Below, piece by piece: positions 1 to 6,373 of a stretch of 9,583 nucleotides of DNA. The DNA comes from Bradyrhizobium sp. (lineage in GTDB: Bacteria > Pseudomonadota > Alphaproteobacteria > Rhizobiales > Xanthobacteraceae), in the NCBI GenBank assembly GCA_028290165.1, contig JAQGKJ010000025.1, positions 1 to 9,583 on the forward strand. Reading direction: 5' to 3'. Below the pieces are notes generated by a model. The model was not told where the DNA came from and did not search any database. It saw only the letters and a list, made by a program, of their open reading frames with translations. Each line of letters starts with the position of its first letter. Positions within the stretch are counted from its first letter, which is position 1. Both the position numbers and the translations under genes were made by a program.

Positions 1-1
1 G

Positions 2-364
2 GGATTTCCCGATCGCGTCCTGCGGCGGGCTCAGCGCTACGCGATGCCGAACGGCAGGAGCGTCGAGGACGTGAAAGCCGAGTTGCAGGGCGTGCTCGCC
101 TCGGAGCTTGCCTCGCGCAAGATATCCTATACGCGCAGCGATGGCTCGCAGTGGACGCTGTCGCTGAAGGAGGTCATCGATCGGGCCACGGATTTCGAGA
201 TGGCCTACAACCCGAATGACTGCGCCGAGCTGCGATGGGCCGCGCCGGAAAACAGCGAGGAGGCATCGACCTGCAAGCGGCATGCGCCGCAGGCGCAGCG
301 CGCCAAGATGTCGTCGGATTACCGTACCTGGTTCCGCGAGCGGCACTGGCCGACGCACACTTAG
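2..364 (+). CDS. Hypothetical protein, 5'-truncated by the window edge
   Basis: The frame is open from base 2 to the TAG at 362-364, giving about 120 residues. The ATG at 44 is the first in the window, but the codons before it read as ordinary protein (GFPDRVLRRAQRYA), so I take this as the C-terminal end of a longer gene and not a 106-aa protein. The piece is hydrophilic, with alternating charged residues, a QWTLSLKEVIDRA stretch and a C-terminus rich in Arg, His and Trp (YRTWFRERHWP). It contains two Cys and no membrane segment or motif I can name. Codon use is GC-rich like its neighbours. It converges with the hydrolase on the other strand, with only 25 bases between the two stop codons. 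Function unknown; confidence is in coding status only. Confidence 0.7.
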   Translation, partial: GFPDRVLRRAQRYAMPNGRSVEDVKAELQGVLASELASRKISYTRSDGSQWTLSLKEVIDRATDFEMAYNPNDCAELRWAAPENSEEASTCKRHAPQAQRAKMSSDYRTWFRERHWPTHT

Positions 365-389
365 TAGTCTGTGCATGTTGCAGGTCGCG

Positions 390-1250
390 TTACGCCGGAT
401 AAGCCTCGACGTGCGCCAGCAACAGCTCGCTGACGCGATCGGGCGCCTGGTCGGCGGCGAAATGGCCGACGCCGGGAAGTACCTCGAAACGATAGGGCGC
501 GGCGATGAAGTCAACCGTGCCTTCGGCCGCCGGCCGCCCCACCGTGTCGTCGGCATCGCCCCAGATGTAGAGCGTGGGCACCCTGATCGGGCCGAGCGGC
601 GAGCGGATCGCGCCGCGGGCGCGGTACCAGGTGAGTGCTGCTTCCATCGCCGCCTCGTTGCCGAGCACGGCAAGATGCTCCTCGATCGCAGCAGCGGGAA
701 CGCCGGCGGCGGCAAGACGCTCGCGCAGCCAGCTGGCGTCATCAGCGAGAACGACATCGGCGGCACCGGGTTCGAGAAACGCCGTGTGATGCCGCGAGCG
801 ATGCGCCTGATCGCCGTCCAGCATCTGCAGTGCGCGATTAAACGCGTTGGGATGCGGCCGTGACAGCACCGTGAGCGAGGCCAGTCGTTCGGGAAACCGA
901 TCGGCGAGCGCCCAACTGATGCTGCCGCCCCAGTCATGGCCGGCGAGATGGAAGCGGCGCTCGCCATAGCCCGAGGCCGCCACGATCGCCATCGCATCGT
1001 CCATCAGCCGCTCGATATGATAGTTCGCGGTGTCGTGCGTATCCGGCCGCGCGCCCGGCGAATAGCCGCGCTGGCTTGGCGCCACCGCGCGATAGCCCGC
1101 GCCCGCAAGCGCCGCCACCTGCGCGCGCCAGCAATGCATCGATTCCGCAAAGCCGTGCAGCAGCAGCACCAGCGGCGCGCCCGGTTCGCCGGCTGTGAGG
1201 GCGTCGAAGCTGAGGGCGGGGTCAATCGCGAGTTTTTCGAGCTGGGTCAT
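390..1250 (-). CDS. Alpha/beta hydrolase, epoxide-hydrolase-like
   Basis: This is a 286-aa soluble alpha/beta-hydrolase. The oxyanion-hole motif HGF is at residues 32-34. The nucleophile elbow GHDWGG (104-109) has Asp106 as nucleophile, as in epoxide hydrolases and haloalkane or haloacetate dehalogenases, rather than the Ser of esterases. The acid is probably Asp234 in WGDADD (230-235) and the base is His263 in GVGHF. RGYS (61-64) and the cap motif LTWYRA, with Tyr209 as a ring-opening tyrosine, also point to epoxide hydrolases. The second cap tyrosine appears to be replaced by His154 (RSRHHTAF). Likely reaction: hydrolysis of an epoxide or carbon-halogen bond through an aspartyl-ester intermediate; substrate unknown. 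The start at 1250 gives normal family length. The frame runs on to 1577, but that stretch lies opposite the PLD gene and has no family resemblance. No strong Shine-Dalgarno is visible. The gene diverges from the PLD gene. Confidence 0.88.
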   Translation of the reverse strand: MTQLEKLAIDPALSFDALTAGEPGAPLVLLLHGFAESMHCWRAQVAALAGAGYRAVAPSQRGYSPGARPDTHDTANYHIERLMDDAMAIVAASGYGERRFHLAGHDWGGSISWALADRFPERLASLTVLSRPHPNAFNRALQMLDGDQAHRSRHHTAFLEPGAADVVLADDASWLRERLAAAGVPAAAIEEHLAVLGNEAAMEAALTWYRARGAIRSPLGPIRVPTLYIWGDADDTVGRPAAEGTVDFIAAPYRFEVLPGVGHFAADQAPDRVSELLLAHVEAYPA

Positions 1251-1454
1251 GGCGATGATTTTAGGATGCGGACGCCTCGCCGGTCCACCGCCCAATATTT
1301 TCCGCTCCGGAGGGTATCCCTCGATATGCGCAGCGCGCGCCTTCGTGCTCGCTTGCGCCCTATAGTTGTGAAAAAACAACACAACCCGCGCGGGTATGAT
1401 TTCATTCGGCCGACACGCAAACCTGTTCAAGCTGGCGCAGAAAGGGAGGGCTTC

Positions 1455-3422
1455 ATGACCATCATGGTAAAGGTTTACGCCAACGCGGACGATGTGCTGA
1501 TTGCCTGGCAGCCCGATCCATGGCCCGCGGATTGGGTGGGCTTCCGGCTCGAGCGCCGTAACGACACGAACCAGCAAGTCACCGTGCTGGTCAACCGCAT
1601 CCCGCCGAAGCCCGGACAGGGTCCGATACAGCCGACCGGAATCTCATCGGACCAGTCGCCGATCCGGCGGTGCATCTGGACCGATCATAGCGTCGTCGCA
1701 GCAGACAATGTTTCATACCGTGTTACGGCAATGAAAGGGCCATTGGACGGTCCCTTCGCGCTCGATGCCACGTCGGTATCGGACTGGACGGCGCCGCTGA
1801 TTGCTTCCGGCGACGCCGGCGGCGGACTTTCAGCGTTTTTCAACCGCGGCACGCTGATGTCCCAGATCGTCACCCGTTTCGTCAAAGGCAATGTCAGCCC
1901 CGATTCTCTCCGTCAGTTTCTGAAAGACCTGGCGACGCCGGGGTTCCAGGCCAGGCTGTATCTCGCAGGCGATGCGCTCCGCGAAATTCTGGGCTTCCTG
2001 CGCGATGCGGATCGCCGCGGCAACGCGATCCACGCCGCGATCTACGAAATGAACGATCGTGAACTCGTCGATGCCCTAAAGCCCTTCGGCAACCGCGGCC
2101 ATGTGCTGCTCGGCAACGGCGGTGCAACCCAGCCGTGGGTCGCCCAGGAGCTGACGGCGGCAAAGCTCGACGTGCATCATCGCGACCTATCGCACACCGG
2201 GGCCTCGTCTCCGAGCGTGCACAATAAATTCGTCGTCGAGAGCGACGTCGCCGGCAAAAACCCCAGCCGCGTGTTGACCGGCAGCACAAACTGGACGACG
2301 ACGGGCCTTTGCACGCAATTGAACAACGTGCTCATCGTCGAAGACGCGGTGATCGCGAGCCGCTATTTCGACCAATGGAGCAAGCTCGTCGCCGCCAAGG
2401 ACGACATGCCGGAGCCGCTGAAGGCGTCAAATTCCAGGCCGACAAGCGACAACAACATCTCGGTCTATTACGCGGCCAGCGACAATCAAGCGGAATTCAA
2501 GCCTGTTCTCGATCTGATTGCCGGCGCCAAGGAGGGCGCGCTGTTTCTGATGTTCATGCCGGGTCAGTCGCCGCTCAGCGCACTGCTCGATCGCGTGCAA
2601 AAGAACGACATCTACGTTCGCGGTGTGGTGTCGAGTATCACTCCCCCCAAAACAGGTGTTGGTATCACCAAGGTGGGTGGAGAGGTGGTCAAGTCCGGCG
2701 CGCCACCGCAATCGTTCCACGACGACGTGCCGTTGCCGTCCGGGATCAGCGAAAAAGATAAGCCATCGTGGGAGGAAACCGAATTCAACGTTCAGGAGAT
2801 GCTTGGCGCCCACATGATGGCGATCGTGCACTCGAAGGCGATCGTGATCGATCCATTCTCCGACCAGTGCGCCGTGATCACCGGCTCGCACAATTTCTCC
2901 GCTTCGGCGTCTGCGAGGAACGACGAGAATCTCGTGATCGTGCGCGGCAACGGCAAGCTGGCGCAAGCTTACGCCCTGCACATCAATGGGGTCTACGACC
3001 ACTATTCCTGGCGCGCCTTTCTCGGCAGCGGAGGCGATCCTAATCAGATCTACAAGTCGCTCGATGGATGGAAGGCGGGGGGAGGGCGCGCACTGGAACT
3101 CGCATTTTGGATGAACGGGCCGATTCCGTTTCAGAATACATTGCCAGCAGCGTCGCCCGGCGCTGCACCAAACAAGCCCGCACCGGCTGCCAAGTCCAAG
3201 GCTGGCAAGACACCAAAGAAAACCGGCAAGTCACCCAAGAAGACGTCCAAGGCCGCAAAGAAAGCAAAGCCAGGCAACGCCGCCAAAAAAACATCCAACA
3301 AGAAAACATCCAGAAAGGCAAAGGTCGGACGGACACCGAAAAAAGCCAAACGCGCCAAGGCCGCCAAGAATCCGACAGCGTCCCGGCGCGGGGCCAAAAC
3401 AAGGTCCCGCCGGAAACCTTGA
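1455..3422 (+). CDS. Phospholipase D-like protein with Fn3-like N-terminus and histone H1-like tail
   Basis: This is a 655-aa protein with no signal peptide. GGAGG at 1445-1449 sits 5 bases before ATG 1455, which fixes the start although the frame is open to 936. Residues 1-115 look like an Ig/fibronectin-III sandwich (VLIAWQPDP, FRLERR, VSYRVTAMKG). Two PLD modules follow. The first has H256-N-K258 and GSTNW (276-280), but the HKD aspartate position is Ser263 with Asp264 one residue late. The second is canonical: H459-S-K461, Asp466 and GSHN (477-480). Two HKD sets build one active site that cleaves phosphodiesters through a phosphohistidine. Residues 573-655 are about 40% Lys/Arg with TPKK, SPKK and TPKK motifs, like histone H1 tails, which suggests nucleic-acid binding. 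I infer a cytoplasmic nuclease or nucleic-acid-associated phosphodiesterase; a lipase is possible. It is monocistronic, ending at the terminator at 3475-3519. Confidence 0.85.
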   Translation: MTIMVKVYANADDVLIAWQPDPWPADWVGFRLERRNDTNQQVTVLVNRIPPKPGQGPIQPTGISSDQSPIRRCIWTDHSVVAADNVSYRVTAMKGPLDGPFALDATSVSDWTAPLIASGDAGGGLSAFFNRGTLMSQIVTRFVKGNVSPDSLRQFLKDLATPGFQARLYLAGDALREILGFLRDADRRGNAIHAAIYEMNDRELVDALKPFGNRGHVLLGNGGATQPWVAQELTAAKLDVHHRDLSHTGASSPSVHNKFVVESDVAGKNPSRVLTGSTNWTTTGLCTQLNNVLIVEDAVIASRYFDQWSKLVAAKDDMPEPLKASNSRPTSDNNISVYYAASDNQAEFKPVLDLIAGAKEGALFLMFMPGQSPLSALLDRVQKNDIYVRGVVSSITPPKTGVGITKVGGEVVKSGAPPQSFHDDVPLPSGISEKDKPSWEETEFNVQEMLGAHMMAIVHSKAIVIDPFSDQCAVITGSHNFSASASARNDENLVIVRGNGKLAQAYALHINGVYDHYSWRAFLGSGGDPNQIYKSLDGWKAGGGRALELAFWMNGPIPFQNTLPAASPGAAPNKPAPAAKSKAGKTPKKTGKSPKKTSKAAKKAKPGNAAKKTSNKKTSRKAKVGRTPKKAKRAKAAKNPTASRRGAKTRSRRKP

Positions 3423-3437
3423 GGGCGCGCAACAAGC

Positions 3438-3474
3438 ATCTTCCATGTCCTGTTATCTTCCATGTCCTGTTATC
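3438..3474. repeat. 17-bp direct tandem repeat, 2.2 copies
   Basis: ATCTTCCATGTCCTGTT occurs at 3438-3454 and again without mismatch at 3455-3471, followed by ATC, the start of a third copy. It lies between the PLD stop codon and the intrinsic terminator, in no convincing gene. It may be a slippage duplication or an edge of a small dispersed repeat. No function can be read from it. Confidence 0.9.
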
Positions 3475-3519
3475 GCCGGTGGCCGTCGGATACGCGGCCA
3501 CCGGCACGAAATCTTTTTT
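3475..3519 (+). terminator. Rho-independent terminator of the PLD gene
   Basis: There is a perfect 11-bp stem, GCCGGTGGCCG (3475-3485) pairing with CGGCCACCGGC (3495-3505), with a 9-base loop. It is followed 8 bases later by a T6 tract (3514-3519). It lies 52 bases after the PLD stop and insulates the arsR cluster. The T tract is a little further from the stem than usual, so efficiency is uncertain. Confidence 0.8.
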
Positions 3520-3574
3520 GATAGCTGCTGATAGTGCGGTGGTGTCCCGGCGCGATCGACGGCAAGATTCCACC

Positions 3575-3618
3575 TTGACAAACGTGTAAGCTATGACTTA
3601 CCGTTAGCCATGGCTTAC
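3575..3618 (+). promoter_or_regulatory. Candidate arsR promoter and operator
   Basis: A perfect -35 box TTGACA lies at 3575-3580. No good -10 sits at 16-18 bases, so the promoter call is tentative; TATGAC at 3592-3597 is a weak alternative. An inverted repeat GTAAG (3586-3590)/CTTAC (3597-3601) with a 6-base spacer overlaps this zone. GCTTAC recurs at 3613-3618, and the start codon lies inside the palindrome GCCATGGC (3607-3614). ArsR-family dimers usually bind such repeats across their own promoter. There is no Shine-Dalgarno before ATG 3610, so a leaderless or very short leader is possible. Confidence 0.5.
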
Positions 3619-3930
3619 GGAAATGCCCTGGCGGTGCTTGCGGACCCGACGCGGCGAAAAGTGTTCGAGCGCCTGCGCGGCGGCCCGCGCGCCGTGAACT
3701 TGCTGGCGGCGGGATTGCCGGTTTCGCGGCCGGCGGTGTCGCAGCATCTGAGGGTTCTCAAGGACGCCGGTCTGGTCGAGGAACGCAGCCAGGGCGTGCG
3801 CCGGATCTATTCCTTGCGGCGCGAGGGTCTGATGGAATTACGCGAATGGCTGGACAGTTTTTGGGGCGATGCGCTGGAAGCCTTCAGGCTGGAAGCCGAA
3901 AAATCCCACAAAGCCCGAAGGAGCAAGTGA
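3610..3930 (+). CDS. ArsR-family winged-helix repressor
   Basis: This 106-aa protein has the usual length and order of a small ArsR/SmtB regulator. Helix 1 carries ALAVLADPTRRKVFERL (6-22). The helix-turn-helix has VSRPAVSQHLRVLKDAGLV (38-56) as the recognition helix. The wing follows as EERSQGVRRIYSL (57-69), then a C-terminal dimerisation helix. It contains no cysteine, so the classical CxC metal site is absent and it is unlikely to sense arsenic or heavy metals. ATG 3610 is needed to complete the first helix. Its stop codon directly abuts the ATG of the SRPBCC gene, which implies translational coupling. This ArsR plus AHSA1-like pairing is a frequent arrangement in Rhizobiales, and I infer it represses its own operon. 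The ligand is unknown. Confidence 0.9.
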   Translation: MAYGNALAVLADPTRRKVFERLRGGPRAVNLLAAGLPVSRPAVSQHLRVLKDAGLVEERSQGVRRIYSLRREGLMELREWLDSFWGDALEAFRLEAEKSHKARRSK

Positions 3931-4410
3931 ATGAACGAAGTGGCCTTCATCGCACCCGTGCGCAAAACCGTCCGCGTCAAGGCACCGATTGCGCGTGCGT
4001 TCGAAGTCTTCACCAGCGGCCTCACGCGCTGGTGGCCATTCGATCATGGCGTCGGCAAGAAACCCATTCAGAAAGTTCTGATGGAGCCGCGCCTCGGCGG
4101 CCGCTGGCTGGAAATATCGGAGGACGGCACCGAGACCAGCGTTGCCACCATTACGGTCTGGGAGCCGCCGCATCGGCTGGTGATGCTCTGGCAGATCAAC
4201 GCCCAATGGAAGCCGGACGCCGCGATGAAATCCGAAGTCGACGTGCGCTTTACCGCCGACGGGGCGGACGCGACGCATGTCGAACTCGTGCACCACAAAT
4301 TCGAGACCATGGGCGCGGAAGCCGGTGCATCGATGCGCAAGGATGTCGACGGCGGCTGGCCGGGCCTGATCGAGCGTTTTGTGCAGGAGGCCGAGCGGAG
4401 CAGGAATTGA
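3931..4410 (+). CDS. SRPBCC protein, AHSA1-like (activator of Hsp90 ATPase homologue)
   Basis: This 159-aa protein has the helix-grip (START/Bet v 1-like) pattern of the AHSA1 branch. N-terminal VRKTVRVKAPIARAFEVFTSGLTRWWPF is followed by strand pairs with GGRWLEISEDGTE, then ITVWEPPHRLVMLWQI, a long strand with SEVDVRF and VELVHHKF, and a closing helix GGWPGLIERFVQEAE. Such proteins form a hydrophobic ligand cavity. The bacterial ones are not shown to act on Hsp90, and their role is mostly unknown. ATG 3931 begins immediately after the ArsR TGA, so the two are co-translated. A ligand-binding or detoxification role alongside the downstream GST is inference. Confidence 0.87.
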   Translation: MNEVAFIAPVRKTVRVKAPIARAFEVFTSGLTRWWPFDHGVGKKPIQKVLMEPRLGGRWLEISEDGTETSVATITVWEPPHRLVMLWQINAQWKPDAAMKSEVDVRFTADGADATHVELVHHKFETMGAEAGASMRKDVDGGWPGLIERFVQEAERSRN

Positions 4411-4464
4411 ACAGGGTTGCTGCTGCCGCGCTATCAACAACAATCGTGAGTGAGGGAGATCATC

Positions 4465-5124
4465 ATGTCGGAATTCATCGTTTATTCCATCCCCGGCAGT
4501 CCGTTCGGGCGCGCCGCCTTGACGATGCTGGAAGAGAAGGGCGCGTCCTATCGGTTTTCACCGGTCGCGCCGGGCACCATGCGCTCGCCCGAGCATCTCG
4601 CCCGGCATCCCTTCGGCCGGGTGCCGGTGCTGCAACACGGCGGCTTCATGCTCTACGAGACGCAAGCCATCCTGCGCTACCTCGACCGCGTGCTGCCTTC
4701 GCCTTCGCTGACGCCTGCCGACGCAAAACGCGCCGCCCGGATGGACCAGGTGATGAACGTCAACGACTGGTACCTGTTCCAGGGCGTCGGCAGCGTCATC
4801 GGGTTTCATCGCGTGGTGGGGCCGAAGCTGATGCGACTCAAGCCCGACGAAGCCGCGATCGAAGCCGCGATGCCGAAGGCGCGCGCGGTATTCTCTGAAC
4901 TGGCGCGGCTCCTGGGCGAGCAACCCTATTTCGCCGGCGAAACGATATCGCTCGCAGATTTCATGGTCGCGCCGCAGCTCGATTTCTTTACACAAACGCC
5001 GGAGTGGGCGGTGCTGGGCGCGCCCCACCAAAACCTTGTCGCCTGGCTGGCACGGATGGAGGCGCGGCCGAGCCTGCAGGCCACGACTTGGGAGCGGGTG
5101 TCCGAGATGGCGAAGGCGGCGTGA
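4465..5124 (+). CDS. Glutathione S-transferase family protein
   Basis: This is a 219-aa cytosolic GST. The N-terminal thioredoxin fold has SPFGRAALTMLEEKG (12-26), where the catalytic Ser/Cys/Tyr normally lies; Ser12 is the candidate. The cis-proline is Pro54 in RVPVL, and the glutathione gamma-glutamyl contact is Glu65-Thr66 in YETQAILRYL. The all-helical C-terminal domain carries the N-capping box ISLADFMVAPQ. It conjugates or reduces substrates with glutathione; the substrate is unknown. The start at ATG 4465 is chosen because GAGGGAG (4452-4458) lies 6 bases ahead; the GTG at 4450 overlaps that site. It follows the SRPBCC gene by 54 bases with no terminator, so it probably belongs to the ArsR-controlled operon. 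Confidence 0.92.
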   Translation: MSEFIVYSIPGSPFGRAALTMLEEKGASYRFSPVAPGTMRSPEHLARHPFGRVPVLQHGGFMLYETQAILRYLDRVLPSPSLTPADAKRAARMDQVMNVNDWYLFQGVGSVIGFHRVVGPKLMRLKPDEAAIEAAMPKARAVFSELARLLGEQPYFAGETISLADFMVAPQLDFFTQTPEWAVLGAPHQNLVAWLARMEARPSLQATTWERVSEMAKAA

Positions 5125-5164
5125 AGCGATACCGTCGACGCCAGGTTCTCAATGTGACGAATTC

Positions 5165-5350
5165 TCAGGTAACGAAATCAACCCCGGAAGCCTTGGCGTC
5201 CTCTGCTTCGACTTCCTGGGCGGCCTCGACGCGGCTTTGATCGGACTTGATCGTTGCCGTGCTGGCGTTGGCCGTCTGGTCTGCGACGAGCCGGACTTCC
5301 GCCTCACTGACGATAATATGGGCCGGGTATGTGGGACCTATCGTGCTCAT
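5165..5350 (-). CDS. Small acidic hypothetical protein, 61 aa
   Basis: This frame is too small for confident naming but has a proper start: GGAGG sits 4 bases before the ATG at 5350-5348 on the minus strand. A longer frame to 5398 is rejected because its N-terminus includes the translated Shine-Dalgarno. The protein is acidic and Ala/Val-rich (HIIVSEAEVRLVADQ, then VEAAQEVEAEDAKA) with no Cys, membrane helix or known motif. TATAGA, a possible -10 box, lies about 20 bases upstream of the Shine-Dalgarno, without a good -35. It converges with the GST gene, 40 bases apart. It looks like a lineage-specific Bradyrhizobium-type hypothetical; function unknown. Confidence 0.6.
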   Translation of the reverse strand: MSTIGPTYPAHIIVSEAEVRLVADQTANASTATIKSDQSRVEAAQEVEAEDAKASGVDFVT

Positions 5351-5404
5351 GTGTCCTCCCTGCTGGAGTATCTCTATATTTTGCAGGGATTCGTTCACGG
5401 TTTC

Positions 5405-5503
5405 TTAAGAGGTTCGGTTAACGCCGCCGATTACGCTGCGGCCGAACTCGATCGTTCCGGCCTTCAATACGCGGTGCCGCTGCGCAGTCCGCTTTTCGTC
5501 CAT
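5405..5503 (-). pseudogene. Truncated PilZ-domain protein (N-terminal 32 residues)
   Basis: The frame reads MDEKRTAQRHRVLKAGTIEF and stops after 32 residues. It resembles the N-terminus of small PilZ proteins of Bradyrhizobium, and R-TAQ-R matches the RxxxR half of the c-di-GMP motif. The second half ((D/N)xSxxG) and the beta barrel are missing; the frame ends in a short tail reminiscent of the RNLS region (VNRTS) and a TAA. A GAGGG lies 13 bases upstream, too far for a good ribosome site. No continuation of the barrel is visible in the other frames before the 61-aa gene. I read it as a relic; a genuine tiny protein is less likely. Confidence 0.5.
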
Positions 5504-5525
5504 CGATTGGCGCAACCCTCGGGCT

Positions 5526-5654
5526 TTAACTGAAAGACCTCACGATTTGCGCCAATATGGCCGTTGCCGCTCGGGTATAGCGGGCGTCGTTAAAATGCTC
5601 ATCCGCAAAATTGAGTATGAGGAGAGCAACCAGCGTGGCTATTGCAACTCTCAT
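5526..5654 (-). CDS. Small membrane-anchored hypothetical protein, 42 aa
   Basis: A complete frame of 43 codons begins at the ATG 5654-5652, with an in-frame TAA a few codons upstream, so this start is the only ATG available. The N-terminus MRVAIATLVALLILNFA is a compact hydrophobic helix, either a signal-anchor or an uncleaved signal peptide. An amphipathic segment DEHFNDARYTRAATAILAQI follows. This plan matches short Bradyrhizobium hypotheticals that I recognise by pattern but cannot name. No clear Shine-Dalgarno is visible. It is the first of three short minus-strand frames (PilZ relic 23 bases downstream, then the 61-aa gene), possibly cotranscribed. Confidence 0.55.
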   Translation of the reverse strand: MRVAIATLVALLILNFADEHFNDARYTRAATAILAQIVRSFS

Positions 5655-5730
5655 GGCGATGGATGAAAGCCGGGGTTAAATCCTATCCTGACTGCTGTTC
5701 ATCACCGTAGCCGTGCCATCAAGAGCCGTC

Positions 5731-5910
5731 TCAGAGTCTGGCGGGCTCTGGCTGACGCGGCGGTTCGTTCGGACGGGCAGGTGGCGCGACCCGCGACGGT
5801 GGGACTTGTCGGGAGGGTTCACGTTCGCGTCCGCTCATTTTCCTTCCTTCGAAGACGGCTCTGGCAGCTTCAGGCTCGAGCGAACGAGAACGATAGTCGC
5901 GAGTCGGCAT
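5731..5910 (-). CDS. Doubtful small Arg/Pro-rich protein, 59 aa or 35 aa
   Basis: A closed minus-strand frame starts at ATG 5910 (MPTRDYRSRSLEPEAARAVF) and ends at 5731. An internal ATG at 5838-5836 has GGAAGG just upstream and would give 35 residues. The C-terminal half is Arg, Pro and Glu rich and looks disordered. A TATAAA box lies upstream of the longer start, without a good -35. High GC can produce such frames by chance, and the opposite strand is open here too. I list it only because this roughly 380-base stretch (5655-6031) otherwise holds nothing I recognise. Confidence 0.25.
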   Translation of the reverse strand: MPTRDYRSRSLEPEAARAVFEGRKMSGREREPSRQVPPSRVAPPARPNEPPRQPEPARL

Positions 5911-6076
5911 TTTGCTCGGTCCGGCAGCCGACTCTGGTTTATAATTTCAGTGAGCGAAGCTTAAGAGACCGTAACGGGCTGAAGCGCGACGTCCCTGAAT
6001 CGAGAGGTTGCGCAAACGGCGTCTTACTCAATTACCTCGTCCGCGGTAGCCAGCAGCGTCGGCGATGATGCCGAGC

Positions 6077-6373
6077 GACGTCGCCGGTGGCGCCAATGAC
6101 GTTGACCTGGAGCGCGACGAGCTCAGCTGCGAGCGCCGGCAGCCGGCTGTAATCGCCCTCGGCTCAGCGATACTCGATCCGGACATTCTCGCCGTCGACA
6201 AAGCCAGTATCCTGGAGGCCGCGCCGAAACGCCGCCGCGTTGAACTCGTACAATTTGGATGAAGTCGGGTTTAGAAATCCGACCACCGGCAGCGCCGCCT
6301 GCTGTGCCGGCGCCGGAAATGGCGCCGCCATGGCCGCGCCGCTCAAGACACCGAGAAAATCCCGCCGCCGCAT
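6077..6373 (-). pseudogene. ABC transporter substrate-binding protein, decayed
   Basis: The start at ATG 6373 has GAGG close upstream. The N-terminus MRRRDFLGVLSGAAMAAPFP is a twin-arginine-like signal (RRRDF) followed by PAQQ. The mature part has LPVVGFLNPTSS, FRRGLQDTGFVDGENVRIEYR, then a TGA at 6166-6164 exactly where the family has Trp (EYRWAEG). After it the same frame resumes with AEGDYSRLPALAAELVALQV and ends its resemblance near IGATGDV at about 6077. The family protein is normally over 300 residues, so the C-terminal two thirds are gone. In function it would have been the periplasmic binding subunit of an importer (PF04392-like family, multi-copy in Bradyrhizobium). One nonsense change plus a 3' deletion make it a pseudogene. 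Confidence 0.8.

Noticed and set aside
216..863. Long plus-strand frame over the hydrolase 3' half
   Set aside because: Arg/Gly-rich antisense shadow of a GC-rich gene; it also overlaps the real frame ending at 364.
1385..1400. CCCGCGCGGG palindrome followed by TATGAT as a PLD promoter
   Set aside because: No acceptable -35 lies at the right distance; a GC palindrome of this size is common at this base composition.
936..1454. Upstream extension of the PLD frame
   Set aside because: It lies opposite the hydrolase coding region and reads as its Arg-rich antisense; GGAGG before 1455 marks the true start.
1251..1577. Upstream extension of the alpha/beta hydrolase frame by 109 codons
   Set aside because: It overlaps the start of the PLD gene on the other strand, has no family resemblance, and the hydrolase has its normal length from 1250.
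3040..3573. Minus-strand frames opposite the lysine-rich tail (Phe/Leu-rich, membrane-like)
   Set aside because: AAG codons read backwards give CTT, so hydrophobicity is an artefact of the lysine tail.
3846..4898. 350-codon plus-strand frame across arsR, the SRPBCC gene and the GST gene
   Set aside because: It crosses three well-supported genes in another frame and its product is Arg-rich without motifs.
5940..5948. TATAAT-like box in the gene-poor stretch
   Set aside because: There is no -35 at 16-18 bases and no gene placed to use it on the plus strand.
5713..5964. 83-codon plus-strand frame
   Set aside because: No ribosome site or recognisable motif, and other frames in the same stretch are equally open.
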